A stretch of DNA of 64,000 bases from Paenibacillus sp. FSL H8-0332 (GCF_037963835.1 NZ_CP150145.1:1798001-1862000), one strand, 5' to 3'; positions 39,528 to 47,346 are shown, numbered from the stretch's first letter. Program-made: numbers and translations. Notes: generated by a model not told the origin, from the sequence alone.

Positions 39528-40978
39528 CATCCCGAAGACCGGAGGTGCTGCGGCCCCTGTAGATCTGTACTATGACATTTCTGGGTCGAAGAATAAGATG
39601 ATTGGGGTTGGCTCTTCCAAGGACAAGCTTAGCTATAGCCGTACTTACTGCCTGGCAGATGGTTTGCGGAATATTGCGGATGGTGAGCTATCCACTTCAG
39701 CCAGCTATGAGTATAACTATATAATCACTCAGGAGGAGCGGGAGAAGAAGCCTTGGATCAAATTCTATTCGCAAAATCTGAAGCGCAAAACCAACATTGG
39801 AGCAGGCTATAACCTGGAAGTCCTGCCCTACAAATCCCGTATCATGGTGGGTCCAACAGACATCCCGACAGTCGTAGATCCAATCACGGCTGTTCGTAGT
39901 GTTCAGCATTGGTATGGAGAGTATAACCTGCCCATTGCCCTGTATATCCTGCCGGGGCGTGATGAGCTGGATAGCGATCCTGTCGTGAAGCAGCTGCGGC
40001 TGACCATCCAAGACTCAGGGCCGGGAAGCCTCGGAGCTATTGCTGCTGAGAGCAAGCTAAAGGATATCTTCACAGCGCGCGATCAGATTGCGCAGGCACA
40101 AATGGCTTATAAAGTCTACGAGAGCTTTGGGAACAAGCTTACAGATGGACACAGTTCATCTGCAGGCGGAGGAAGCGCGCCAGAAGCTGGCTTCGCTGGG
40201 TGTGGAAAAAGTGTACTATGAAGTGGGGAAAGACCTGAGTATGTACTTCAAACAACCGGTACTTCAGGCATGTGACTATGATCCTTCCATCCTAACAAGG
40301 AATGTGCTGCTGCCGAAGAATGAATCCTATCTGCTGCTGCTGCGGATGGCCATGGAGCCTGGAGATAAAGGCGGGTGGGCGAAAGGCCAGTTGCAGGCTA
40401 TTCATGCAGGAGGTATCGACCTTCTATTCATGAATCCAAGCGCGGAGGTTTGGCGGGACATCGTGAACAAGGCTTCGGTAAGGCAAGAGGTCCTAGCAGA
40501 ACAGGGCAAGCCAGATTTGGCAGATTGGGAGAGACAGCCGGCCAAAAAGGATTTTATAGATAAATATCTGGTGGACCCGTTCATTGAACTAATCACAGGA
40601 GAGAAACCGCAGCCTAAGACGCAACTGGAGCAAGTGCTCTCCGCCCAATTCTATGGTATGCAAATCGAGCAGCAATTCGTACTCAGTGATCTATCCAGCG
40701 AGTTCGAGTCTACCTTGCGTGGAGTAGCTAGTGCAGACCGGATTAATGAAGTCCTCGGGATGGGGACCGTTAATGTGAAGACCGGAATGCTAAAGAACAG
40801 ACAAATAGAGCCTGACAGTGGAATAACTGGAAGTCCTTTTGGTAAGATAAAAGCGTTGGATGAGGTAGAGATTAGAAGTGGAATGAAGACTGTACTGGAT
40901 GATTTCAATCCTGGGGTCAGAGGGGCTACCGACAGTGGTAGTCGTGTGATTTTAAAAACATTAATTAGTCATGAATGA
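39494..40978 (+). pseudogene. Polymorphic toxin body, 5'-truncated and frameshifted
   Basis: A TAG at 39493 is followed by an open frame (W-I-E-P-S-F-Y-F-I-P-K) without a start codon or ribosome site, so the gene is cut at its 5' end. The frame breaks near 40,180: Y-E-S-F-G-N-K-L continues in the next frame as E-E-A-R-Q-K-L-A-S-L-G-V-E-K-V-Y. It then runs to TGA at 40976. Adding one A at 40975 would join it in frame to the EndoU-like tip. I do not recognise the body family, but the position before a toxin tip and immunity genes indicates the middle region of a large secreted polymorphic toxin. GC is normal up to the tip. Confidence 0.7.
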
Positions 40979-41382
40979 AAGAAAAGATTTTAGAAGGACA
41001 AAGAAAGATTCCGAAAAATGATTTAATAGGAGGACATTCGCCAAGCATTAACAATGCTAACGATAATTTCGCAGTTGAAGTTTTATCCACTAATGCTGAT
41101 GGTACCAAGAATGTAGTTTTTACAAAGAAATTTCCTGACGGAAATCTTTCCAAGCTTAAAAAGAGTACCTTGTTTCCAGATTTTTGGAGTGATGAACAAA
41201 TTATCATGAGCTTAACGAATGTTGGTAACACTCCTGCTATATCTACAAGATTAAGAGATGGAGCAACTTGGCATAGGGCTACTATAGATGGCGTGGAAAT
41301 TGATGTAATCAAAGTTGGTGATAATCTTACCAGCGGTTACCCAACACGCAAGATAAACGCATCACGCCCGTCAGGTTTTTAA
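40975..41382 (+). CDS. EndoU-like RNase toxin tip (C-terminal domain)
   Basis: About 135 residues. K-I-L-E-G-Q and L-I-G-G-H-S-P-S-I carry the first conserved histidine. K-K-F-P-D-G-N-L-S-K-L-K-K-S-T-L-F-P-D, W-S-D-E-Q-I-I, W-H-R-A and S-G-Y-P-T follow, in the order seen in bacterial EndoU toxins, which cleave RNA. It is now separated from the body by a one-base frameshift. Its ATG has no ribosome site, so it may not be translated. It is markedly AT-rich against the body. The next gene (41409) is the expected immunity partner. Confidence 0.68.
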   Translation: MKEKILEGQRKIPKNDLIGGHSPSINNANDNFAVEVLSTNADGTKNVVFTKKFPDGNLSKLKKSTLFPDFWSDEQIIMSLTNVGNTPAISTRLRDGATWHRATIDGVEIDVIKVGDNLTSGYPTRKINASRPSGF

Positions 41383-41408
41383 TCTATAAATAAATTGGAG
41401 GCATCAAA

Positions 41409-41726
41409 ATGTACAAAGAACTAGATAACCTTTTATCTGCTGATACAACAGTAGATTCTTGGTACGATGATGGCTGTGTCATTGCAAGCGAGATACTCTC
41501 GGATTTTGATCCAAGGGATTGGGATGAATTGTCTAATCAAGTGCTTAGTAAACCAATAGATTGGCAGAGGAAATTAGCATACTGTTTGGATAATGAATGC
41601 AATGTATATGAACTTAATATTCTAATGTCATTGCTCGGTATAAAAGATGAGGAATTATTCGAGATATGCATTGATACACTGCGGAGTTACACAGATCAAG
41701 ATAGTAAAAAAAAAGATATTGGATAA
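41409..41726 (+). CDS. Probable immunity protein, frame set by an A9 run
   Basis: 105 residues as read (M-Y-K-E-L-D-N-L-L-S start, acidic, helical). It sits 26 bp after the EndoU tip, with TTGGAGG before the ATG. The frame ends six codons after a run of nine A (41706-41714). One A fewer would continue as I-L-D-N-Q-E-L-F-K-R-V-N-D and on to a stop at 41821-41823, giving about 137 residues with a coherent helical end. So the gene is either truncated by frameshift or depends on slippage. It would bind and block the EndoU RNase; family not named. Confidence 0.65.
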   Translation: MYKELDNLLSADTTVDSWYDDGCVIASEILSDFDPRDWDELSNQVLSKPIDWQRKLAYCLDNECNVYELNILMSLLGIKDEELFEICIDTLRSYTDQDSKKKDIG

Positions 41727-41841
41727 CCAAGAGTTATTTAAACGGGTAAACGATTTATTACTCACTGCTAACGTACCCGTAAAAAAAATCCTCCAAGATT
41801 TTCTTGCGAAAATTTATTTGTGATTTAAAGCTAATCCACCT

Positions 41842-41935
41842 ATTCTTGCTGTCTTTGCAATATTCGTCTCTCTTGATGACTGGGATAAGGAGATTGTGAA
41901 AAGAATTGCGGAAGGAATAAAGTGTGGAATTTAAG
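41842..41935 (+). pseudogene. C-terminal fragment of the family at 45192
   Basis: The fragment encodes D-D-W-D-K-E-I-V-K-R-I-A-E-G-I-K, identical to the end of the protein at 45192-45557. The upstream part is lost. About 90 bp unrelated to the second locus separate it from the GGAGTAGCACTTTATG that starts the next gene, so the block at 45192-45943 was once present here. Confidence 0.65.
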
Positions 41936-42026
41936 GTTCGTTATAGAAATATTTTTTCGTTTTAGCTTATCTAAGATCGGAATAACTATCTTAATAATCT
42001 GGGGATGCAAGAAGGAGTAGCACTTT

Positions 42027-42395
42027 ATGGATGATTGGGAATATGAAGAGTTATTTGAAGCAATGAATAGAAATTACAATAATTATCTTGAAAAGAATTT
42101 AAGTGATCAACTTGCCCTTGCAAGGACATCATATGATTTTGAGACCGTTCGGAAGGAAGGGATATTAGAGAATATTATAGTTTCTACAGCGATGGGTGAG
42201 ATGATTTTGTCGCACCAAAAAGTTTTTATCGGCAATTTAAATTCTATTGAGGAATTATTAATCAAATATAATCCCAATGAGTTATCAGGACTGATATCAT
42301 GTGAAAATCTTGCTGATTTGACTACAAGAATTAATAATGTATTAATTTCCCTTAAAGAATTGCCCGTTGATTATAATTCAAAGATTGAGAGTTAA
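42027..42395 (+). CDS. Immunity-like protein, family Q copy 1
   Basis: 122 residues, opening D-D-W-E-Y-E-E-L-F-E-A-M-N-R-N-Y-N-N-Y-L. It is acidic, with two later helices holding E-E-L-L-I-K-Y-N-P-N-E-L-S-G-L. The length and the W-x-Y-x-E start resemble Imm3-type immunity proteins; this is inference. It is nearly identical at DNA and protein level to 45554-45943. AAGGAG lies before the ATG. Its partner toxin is not visible. Confidence 0.62.
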   Translation: MDDWEYEELFEAMNRNYNNYLEKNLSDQLALARTSYDFETVRKEGILENIIVSTAMGEMILSHQKVFIGNLNSIEELLIKYNPNELSGLISCENLADLTTRINNVLISLKELPVDYNSKIES

Positions 42396-42431
42396 AGATA
42401 TGCTCGAGAGTAAGATTTTGAGGTGGGAAAA

Positions 42432-42947
42432 TTGAAAACTAATTTTGAACAAGCGAAAAAAAGAATATTAAATATTGACTGGAATCTTGTTTCCATAGAT
42501 AAACCTTCACATGTGATCTTAGTGACAGAATTTATAAGAAGAGGAAATATATTTTTGGATTTTAATTCCAAAGATAATAATAGACGTGCTATATTTAATG
42601 CTTCCGAGATCATTGATTTTAGCATGCCTGAGACTATAAAAGAGGAAAATAGTAGATTTATAAGTGTTAACTTAGATTGGACTACAGAATATCTTTGCGA
42701 TTTTTACCTTGAATGGTCATATGCAATGGACAACGAAGTACCTATCGCTCTACAATTTCATGATCTTTATGACCCAATTATTAAGTTGTTTGAGAGAGGG
42801 GGAAGAATTAGTTATCATCATAATGAGTTAGTATGTGGAAATCATGCATGGGCGCGTAACTCTGGAGCAATAACGAGAGATATTCCTCCACAAGACATAA
42901 GTGATGAAGCTTTAGATAGAATTGACCATGATAATGGTGGAAATTAA
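42432..42947 (+). CDS. Immunity-like protein, family R member 1
   Basis: About 171 residues. It begins with a helix containing A-K-K-R-I-L-N-I-D-W and ends with Y-D-P-I-I-K-L-F-E-R-G-G-R followed by a polar tail. The same layout (short N-terminal helix with I-N/D-W/F, late Y-D/E-P-x-I-x-L-L/F-E-R-G-G) is in the genes at 43590 and 44735. TTG at 42432 fits AGGTGG with a 5-nt spacer; GTG at 42423 is an alternative. Function unknown; context suggests immunity. Confidence 0.6.
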   Translation: MKTNFEQAKKRILNIDWNLVSIDKPSHVILVTEFIRRGNIFLDFNSKDNNRRAIFNASEIIDFSMPETIKEENSRFISVNLDWTTEYLCDFYLEWSYAMDNEVPIALQFHDLYDPIIKLFERGGRISYHHNELVCGNHAWARNSGAITRDIPPQDISDEALDRIDHDNGGN

Positions 42948-43035
42948 AATAGCAAGTTCTCTTAGCAGAAAATTCACTATTTGAATAGTATTGTAGTGTG
43001 ACTTTTTGAAAATCAATTTCGATAGTCCTTTATGG

Positions 43036-43086
43036 AAAGCAGGTCGACTATGGATATACAATATCATATAGGGCTTGCTTTTTATT
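43036..43086 (+). terminator. Terminator-like hairpin
   Basis: AAAGCA near 43036 pairs with TGCTTT near 43076, with an inner pairing of TATGGATAT/ATATCATA, followed by T-rich sequence. It would end the transcript after 42947. Confidence 0.5.
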
Positions 43087-43115
43087 TTGTTCCTTTAGAT
43101 TAGAGGTGAAGTTAA

Positions 43116-43145
43116 GTGAAGCCTTTAATTTTATCAAAACAATAA
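43116..43145 (+). pseudogene. N-terminal fragment of the family at 45192
   Basis: Preceded by GAGGTGAA. GTG AAG CCT TTA ATT TTA TCA AAA CAA TAA corresponds to the first codons of the gene at 45192 (V-K-P-L-V-L-S-K-E) but ends at a stop after nine codons. The rest of the gene is absent. Confidence 0.6.
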
Positions 43146-43190
43146 GAGAAAGCTCCATTGCGTATCTACGATCGAAACCTTTAAAAATTA

Positions 43191-43514
43191 TTGAGGGAGT
43201 GCTCCCCAATACTATGTAATTTTACGGAACTTGAACAGTTTATTGTTGAAGATTTTGAAGGGTTTTTGGAGGAAGGCTTATCATTATCGCAAGTAACAGA
43301 AAAATTGCTTGTTGAATATCATCGTGGAATCGTAAGGAGTAACGTTGAAAAACTAGTTGTTTATTTGACAGTTGCTCTTCTTTCTCTTGAAAAAAATTAT
43401 CTTAGAGTAGATATACAAAGTGAATTAAATAGTATTATTGATATTTCCTCCACAACCTTAAAGCAAGAATTAGCAGACAAGGATGTTAAGAAGGTTTTGC
43501 AGGATATTGAATAA
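43191..43514 (+). CDS. Immunity-like protein, family S copy 1, damaged 5' end
   Basis: From residue 12 on it is almost identical to 45945-46295 (E-L-E-Q-F-I, F-L-E-E-G-L-S-L-S-Q-V-T-E-K-L-L). At its 5' end the counterpart start codon (GTG CTC) is followed by bases that shift the frame and give a stop, so only a TTG at 43191 without a ribosome site could begin it. It also ends earlier than copy 2, after V-L-Q-D-I-E. Probably poorly or not expressed. Family resembles Imm3-type proteins. Confidence 0.5.
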   Translation: MRECSPILCNFTELEQFIVEDFEGFLEEGLSLSQVTEKLLVEYHRGIVRSNVEKLVVYLTVALLSLEKNYLRVDIQSELNSIIDISSTTLKQELADKDVKKVLQDIE

Positions 43515-43589
43515 TATAAGGTGGCTAAAAGTGCTCGTTGAACCCCCATCTTTCCGAAAAATCCCGATTATTCACAGTGAGGTTAAGCT

Positions 43590-44078
43590 ATGTATTTAAT
43601 GGATGCAAAAGAACGAATCAATAGTATGAACTGGGATTTGGCTGGTAGCAATTCACCAGAAGTAGAAGCTGATTTGGCTTGTGAATTTTTGCGGAGATTA
43701 GCTTGTTTTTTTAAAGAGGAGGGGATTAGGCCGATAAAACCTTTGGCTGCAAATATAGCAAAACTATTAGGCGACAAAGACGAAATAGATATTTCGGAGT
43801 TTTGTAGCTTGGAAGTGTTGGATTTTTTAGGGGAGAATACATATGTGAAAAATATTGTTCAGTATTATTTACATCTTGCTAGGTATGCTGATAAAAATCC
43901 AGATAAATATGAGTATTTAAGAATATATGATCCATTAATTAGAATACTCGAAAGAGGAGGGATGTTCGTGCTTAAAATAAATAGTTTAGATATAGTAAAT
44001 GGGGTGCATATCCCCTTAAATGGATGGTGTGACAATTTTATAACCATAGAGCCTATTGAGATAGAAGGGTTTGAATGA
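43590..44078 (+). CDS. Immunity-like protein, family R member 2
   Basis: 162 residues. M-Y-L-M-D-A-K-E-R-I-N-S-M-N-W-D-L-A at the N-terminus, Y-Y-L-H-L-A-R-Y in the middle and Y-D-P-L-I-R-I-L-E-R-G-G-M-F near the end. It shares this plan with 42432 and 44735 at clearly lower identity than the duplicated Q and S genes, so this family is older in the locus. GAGGTTAAG before the ATG. A 20-codon fragment of a close relative lies at 46618. Function unknown beyond context. Confidence 0.6.
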   Translation: MYLMDAKERINSMNWDLAGSNSPEVEADLACEFLRRLACFFKEEGIRPIKPLAANIAKLLGDKDEIDISEFCSLEVLDFLGENTYVKNIVQYYLHLARYADKNPDKYEYLRIYDPLIRILERGGMFVLKINSLDIVNGVHIPLNGWCDNFITIEPIEIEGFE

Positions 44079-44100
44079 GTTTGAGGTGGAAGATGGATGA

Positions 44101-44343
44101 ATTGGAATTATTTTAAAACCTCCAAATGGGAACTACAGATATGTAGTATTAGGTATGACTGAATCTCAAGTAAAGGAGTTATGGAGCATATTATCGAGCA
44201 GGTATACAGATGGTGCAAGCGGAGCAGTAACGGCTTTTACGAAAAATGTCCCTGATGTATAGAAACCTCGTAGAATTTTTTGGTCTACAGAGCTGCCTAA
44301 ACTTAGGGGAAATCTGAATGTTGATCATATTGATATAAGGTAG
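44101..44343 (+). pseudogene. Detached toxin C-terminal tip
   Basis: An open frame without a start encodes P-P-N-G-N-Y-R-Y-V-V-L-G-M-T-E-S-Q-V-K-E-L-W, a TAG at 44260, then P-R-R-I-F-W-S-T-E-L-P-K-L-R-G-N to TAG at 44341. It looks like the last 80 residues of a toxin domain. Its immunity gene would be 44352, which begins 8 bp later, the usual toxin-then-immunity order. The toxin class is not recognised. Confidence 0.5.
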
Positions 44344-44351
44344 GGATTATT

Positions 44352-44675
44352 TTGATTAAAGATTATCGCGATTACTTCACCATTGCTTCTGACGGGATAA
44401 ATCAAGTAAGCTATGAAGACTCTTCATGTAAAGTCTTTATTAGTGTAGCTGATTTTCGGGATGAGATCTGGTGGACAACCATTATAAAAACAGTTAATAA
44501 AAAATCTGGTGATGCAGAAAAAATTAACGATCTACAGAAAATAGAGATTTATCGAAGAATATGCGCGCATAAAAAATTGCATAGTACCTTTGGGATTATG
44601 ACATCTGAGTTTAATCTAATTGAAACAGAAATGAACGGTATAGATTGCAAAATGAATATTCTGGATATTATTTGA
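44352..44675 (+). CDS. Probable immunity protein of the detached toxin tip
   Basis: 107 residues starting at TTG (M-I-K-D-Y-R-D-Y-F-T-I-A-S), with AAGGTAGGG upstream. It has a mixed strand-helix pattern with D-E-I-W-W-T-T-I-I-K-T-V in the middle and no relation to the Q, R or S families here. It directly follows the toxin tip remnant, so it is best read as its cognate immunity gene. No family assigned. Confidence 0.55.
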   Translation: MIKDYRDYFTIASDGINQVSYEDSSCKVFISVADFRDEIWWTTIIKTVNKKSGDAEKINDLQKIEIYRRICAHKKLHSTFGIMTSEFNLIETEMNGIDCKMNILDII

Positions 44676-44734
44676 GGAAAAATATGGATATTATATATCC
44701 TGAATTAAATTGTTATATGAAGAGGTGACCTTGG

Positions 44735-45190
44735 ATGGGGGAACTACTCAATGATGCTGTAAACCGTATATCCTTAATCGATTTTGAAAAGGCAGGAAAT
44801 GAATTTTGTGAATCGCATCACGCATTAATTAGTGAATATTTCAGAAGGATTAATGTAGTACTAGATACATTATCTATTAGTACTGATAACTACCCATTAA
44901 TTCGCATTGCTAGTGTTCTTCAGAAAAGCATCCATATCGATATCATAAAAGCTTATCCAGTTCTCGAAGACATTAATAATTTGTACATAAAAGCAATATG
45001 TTATTACCATTTAGAAATTTGTTCATTAGTAGATGAGGGTGTTGATGAAGCGAACGAATATAGGGATTTGTACGAGCCGATGATAAAATTGCTGGAACGA
45101 GGGGGAAGTTTTTATATCCGACAAGGTGAAATGCTGGTTGGTCCGTCGGCTTATCCTCTAAATTATTGGCGCGAGTTAGAGGTGATGTAA
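44735..45190 (+). CDS. Immunity-like protein, family R member 3
   Basis: 151 residues. N-terminal helix L-N-D-A-V-N-R-I-S-L-I-D-F, I-S-E-Y-F-R-R-I-N, and Y-E-P-M-I-K-L-L-E-R-G-G-S-F-Y near the C-terminus, the family R pattern. AGAGGTGACC precedes the ATG. The next gene begins 2 bp after it, and four more genes follow with overlaps, forming a compact five-gene run to 46627. Confidence 0.6.
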   Translation: MGELLNDAVNRISLIDFEKAGNEFCESHHALISEYFRRINVVLDTLSISTDNYPLIRIASVLQKSIHIDIIKAYPVLEDINNLYIKAICYYHLEICSLVDEGVDEANEYRDLYEPMIKLLERGGSFYIRQGEMLVGPSAYPLNYWRELEVM

Positions 45191-45191
45191 A

Positions 45192-45557
45192 GTGAAGCCT
45201 TTAGTTTTATCTAAAGAAATAAGAGAAGGTAAATTAAACGATCAAGAAATTGTCAATTGTTTAGATATTCAACATAATCAGGTTTTAGTCAGTGCAATAA
45301 GTCAGATTATCAGCAGAAAGCTGTGCAATGAAGAGATTATCTCTAAGCTTACTTGTATCAGCAAATTCAGAGACCCAAATGTAAATAAACTTTTTGGAAT
45401 TGACACTATAGGACATTATAGTATAGCTGCACTGTTTGCTTTGGATACTCTGGAATCAACAAGAAAATATGAGGAATTGATGGCTGATCTTGATGATTGG
45501 GATAAGGAGATTGTGAAAAGAATTGCAGAAGGTATAAAAAGGAGTAGCACTTTATGA
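45192..45557 (+). CDS. Immunity-like helical-repeat protein, family P
   Basis: 121 residues, all-helical with two HEAT-like pairs (I-V-N-C-L-D-I-Q-H-N-Q-V-L-V-S-A-I then I-G-H-Y-S-I-A-A-L-F-A-L-D). GTG start after GAGGTGATG. It ends D-D-W-D-K-E-I-V-K-R-I-A-E-G-I-K and overlaps the next ATG by 4 bp. Two fragments of the same family are at 41842 and 43116. This is the only intact copy. Function by context only. Confidence 0.58.
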   Translation: MKPLVLSKEIREGKLNDQEIVNCLDIQHNQVLVSAISQIISRKLCNEEIISKLTCISKFRDPNVNKLFGIDTIGHYSIAALFALDTLESTRKYEELMADLDDWDKEIVKRIAEGIKRSSTL

Positions 45558-46260
45558 ACGATTGGGAATATGAAGAGTTATTTGAAGCAGTGAATAGAAA
45601 TTACAATAATTATCTTGAACAAAATTTAACTGATCAACTTGCCCTTGCCAGAACATCCTATGATTTCGAGACAGTTCGAAAAGAAGGCATATTAGAGGAT
45701 ATTATAGTTTCTACGGCGATGGGTGAAATAATTTTGTCGCACCAAATAGTTTTTATCGGCAATTTAAATTCTATTGAGGAATTATTAATCAAATATAATC
45801 CCAATGAGTTATCAGGACTGATATCAAGTGAAGATCTGGCTGATTTGACTACAAGAATTAATAATGTGTTAATTTCACTTAAAGAATTACCTGTTGATTA
45901 TAATTCCTTCATAAGAGATGTTAACAAAGTAGAGGTGAAGTAAAGTGCTCTGGAATTATAAAGAACTTGAACAGTTTATTGCGGAAGATTTTGAAGAATT
46001 TTTGGAGGAAGGCTTATCATTATCGCAAGTCACAGAAAAATTGCTTGTTGAATATCATCGTGGAATCGTAAGGAGTAACGTTGAGAAACTAGTTGTTTAT
46101 TTGACAGTTGCTCTTCTTTCTCTTGAAAAAAATTATCTTAGAGAAGATATACAATTTGAATTAAATAGTATTATTGATATTTCCTCCACAACCTTAAAGC
46201 AAGAATTAGCAGCCGAGGATGCTGAGAAGGTTTTGCAGGATATTGAAAAATATAATCAAA
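45540..46260 (+). repeat. Duplicated immunity block (copy 2)
   Basis: The Q gene and S gene sequences here match 42012-42370 and 43220-43514 closely at DNA level. In copy 1 they are separated by a family R gene and a family P fragment; here they are adjacent. So one arrangement arose from the other by insertion or deletion. Confidence 0.65.
45554..45943 (+). CDS. Immunity-like protein, family Q copy 2
   Basis: 129 residues, almost identical to 42027-42395 (N-D-W-E-Y-E-E-L-F-E-A-V-N-R start) but ending F-I-R-D-V-N-K-V-E-V-K instead of K-I-E-S. Its ATG overlaps the stop of family P. The next gene starts just after it. The duplicated stretch includes the upstream GGAGTAGCACTTTATG. Confidence 0.62.
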   Translation: MNDWEYEELFEAVNRNYNNYLEQNLTDQLALARTSYDFETVRKEGILEDIIVSTAMGEIILSHQIVFIGNLNSIEELLIKYNPNELSGLISSEDLADLTTRINNVLISLKELPVDYNSFIRDVNKVEVK

Positions 46261-46295
46261 AGTTGATGAATGGGGATAAGAGGGGGAATATATGA
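45945..46295 (+). CDS. Immunity-like protein, family S copy 2
   Basis: 116 residues, GTG start (L-W-N-Y-K-E-L-E-Q-F-I-A-E-D-F), with GAGGTGAAG before it. The W-N/S-Y-K-E start and the helix pattern resemble the next gene, so both may belong to the Imm3-like group. It is the intact counterpart of 43191-43514. It overlaps the next gene by 4 bp. Confidence 0.62.
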   Translation: MLWNYKELEQFIAEDFEEFLEEGLSLSQVTEKLLVEYHRGIVRSNVEKLVVYLTVALLSLEKNYLREDIQFELNSIIDISSTTLKQELAAEDAEKVLQDIEKYNQKLMNGDKRGNI

Positions 46296-46627
46296 AAGTT
46301 TGGAGTTATAAAGAATTTAGTGAATACATACGTGAAGTTTTTAATACTTCAATAAGTGATGGACTAAATACTCTCCAAGCAGGAGGGAGATGCTTGTACG
46401 AGTTATCCAATGCTATAGAGGAGGGGGAAGTTGAGAAAATTATATTTTATGTTTGCTTAGCAGATTTACAAATTGATAAAGGTGTAGTCTCACAACGAAT
46501 CCTCGATGAAGTGAAAAATATTATTAAGGATTTTAATATTGATAAATTCGCCAATGAGTTAGAGAAGGAAGATATTGAGGATTTGAGCAGACTTGTTCAA
46601 AAAGTGAAGGTTAAGCTATGTATTTAA
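46292..46627 (+). CDS. Imm3-like immunity protein
   Basis: 111 residues starting K-V-W-S-Y-K-E-F-S-E-Y-I-R-E-V-F-N-T, with L-A-D-L-Q-I-D-K-G in the middle and E-D-I-E-D-L-S-R-L near the end. This is the pattern I associate with the Imm3 family of polymorphic toxin immunity proteins. GGGGGAATAT before the ATG, which overlaps the preceding stop. It closes the five-gene run. No toxin is adjacent. Confidence 0.6.
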   Translation: MKVWSYKEFSEYIREVFNTSISDGLNTLQAGGRCLYELSNAIEEGEVEKIIFYVCLADLQIDKGVVSQRILDEVKNIIKDFNIDKFANELEKEDIEDLSRLVQKVKVKLCI

Positions 46628-46679
46628 TGAATCAAAAAAACGAATAAATAGTATTAACTGGGATTTAGCTAAGGATTGA
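46618..46679 (+). pseudogene. N-terminal fragment of a family R gene
   Basis: ATG TAT TTA ATG followed by bases that, with one shift in the A run, read K-K-R-I-N-S-I-N-W-D-L-A as in the gene at 43590. It is cut off after about 20 codons, so this is the right edge of the immunity array. Confidence 0.6.
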
Positions 46680-46729
46680 AATATAATAGTAGTATATTTT
46701 GAATTTCCCAAAAATAGGAGGACTACCAA

Positions 46730-47335
46730 ATGACCAAGACTGATCTCGAAACATACCAGTGGATGAATGAGGGGAACATCAGGTTTGAGGATGACAGTAT
46801 TATATTAGAAGCTACTGCTAACAGTGATTTTTTCTGCAATAACGGGGCGGTTGCGGAAGAAGGGCTGACGCCTGAGAGCCTGACCAATGCGCCGTTCTTC
46901 TATACTGAAGTATCCGGGGATTTCGTACTGCGGGTGAAGGTGAGTCATGACTTCCGGGATACGTACGATTCTTCGTCCATTATGATAATGCAGGATCTGT
47001 CGGTCTGGGCGAAGGCCTGCTTTGAGCTGACGGATTTCGATACCCATGCTGTGGTCAGCGTAGTTACGAACCAGACCTCGGATGATGCGAATGGCTGCAA
47101 TATTGAAGGCAATGAGGTATGGCTGCAGGCCGCCAGATCCGGGAATGCTTTTGCTTTTCATTATTCGACCGACGGCGTACGGTTTGACATGATGCGTTTC
47201 TTTAACCTACCGGTGGGAGACACGGTCAAGGTCGGGTTGTTGGCGCAGGCCCCTACTGGCGATGGCGGGGATAGAATATACAAGCATTTCTCACTGGAGC
47301 AGCGGACGGTGAAAAATATAAGAGCCGGCGAATAG
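46730..47335 (+). CDS. DUF1349 domain protein
   Basis: 201 residues of the concanavalin-like DUF1349 family (B. subtilis YesU type). It has F-F-Y-T-E-V-S-G-D-F-V-L-R-V-K-V, M-I-M-Q-D-L-S-V-W-A-K-A-C-F-E-L and W-L-Q-A-A-R-S-G-N-A-F-A-F-H-Y-S-x-D-G in order. A sugar-binding role is suspected in the family. GC returns to the chromosomal level here. AGGAGG precedes the ATG. Its stop codon lies inside the loop of the terminator that follows, and the group II intron begins 19 bp after the stop. Confidence 0.85.
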   Translation: MTKTDLETYQWMNEGNIRFEDDSIILEATANSDFFCNNGAVAEEGLTPESLTNAPFFYTEVSGDFVLRVKVSHDFRDTYDSSSIMIMQDLSVWAKACFELTDFDTHAVVSVVTNQTSDDANGCNIEGNEVWLQAARSGNAFAFHYSTDGVRFDMMRFFNLPVGDTVKVGLLAQAPTGDGGDRIYKHFSLEQRTVKNIRAGE

Positions 47336-47346
47336 CCGGCTTTTTT
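47323..47346 (+). terminator. Terminator overlapping the DUF1349 stop codon
   Basis: AGCCGGC (47323-47329) pairs with GCCGGCT (47335-47341), then six T. It is probably the target structure of the intron insertion just downstream. Confidence 0.85.
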
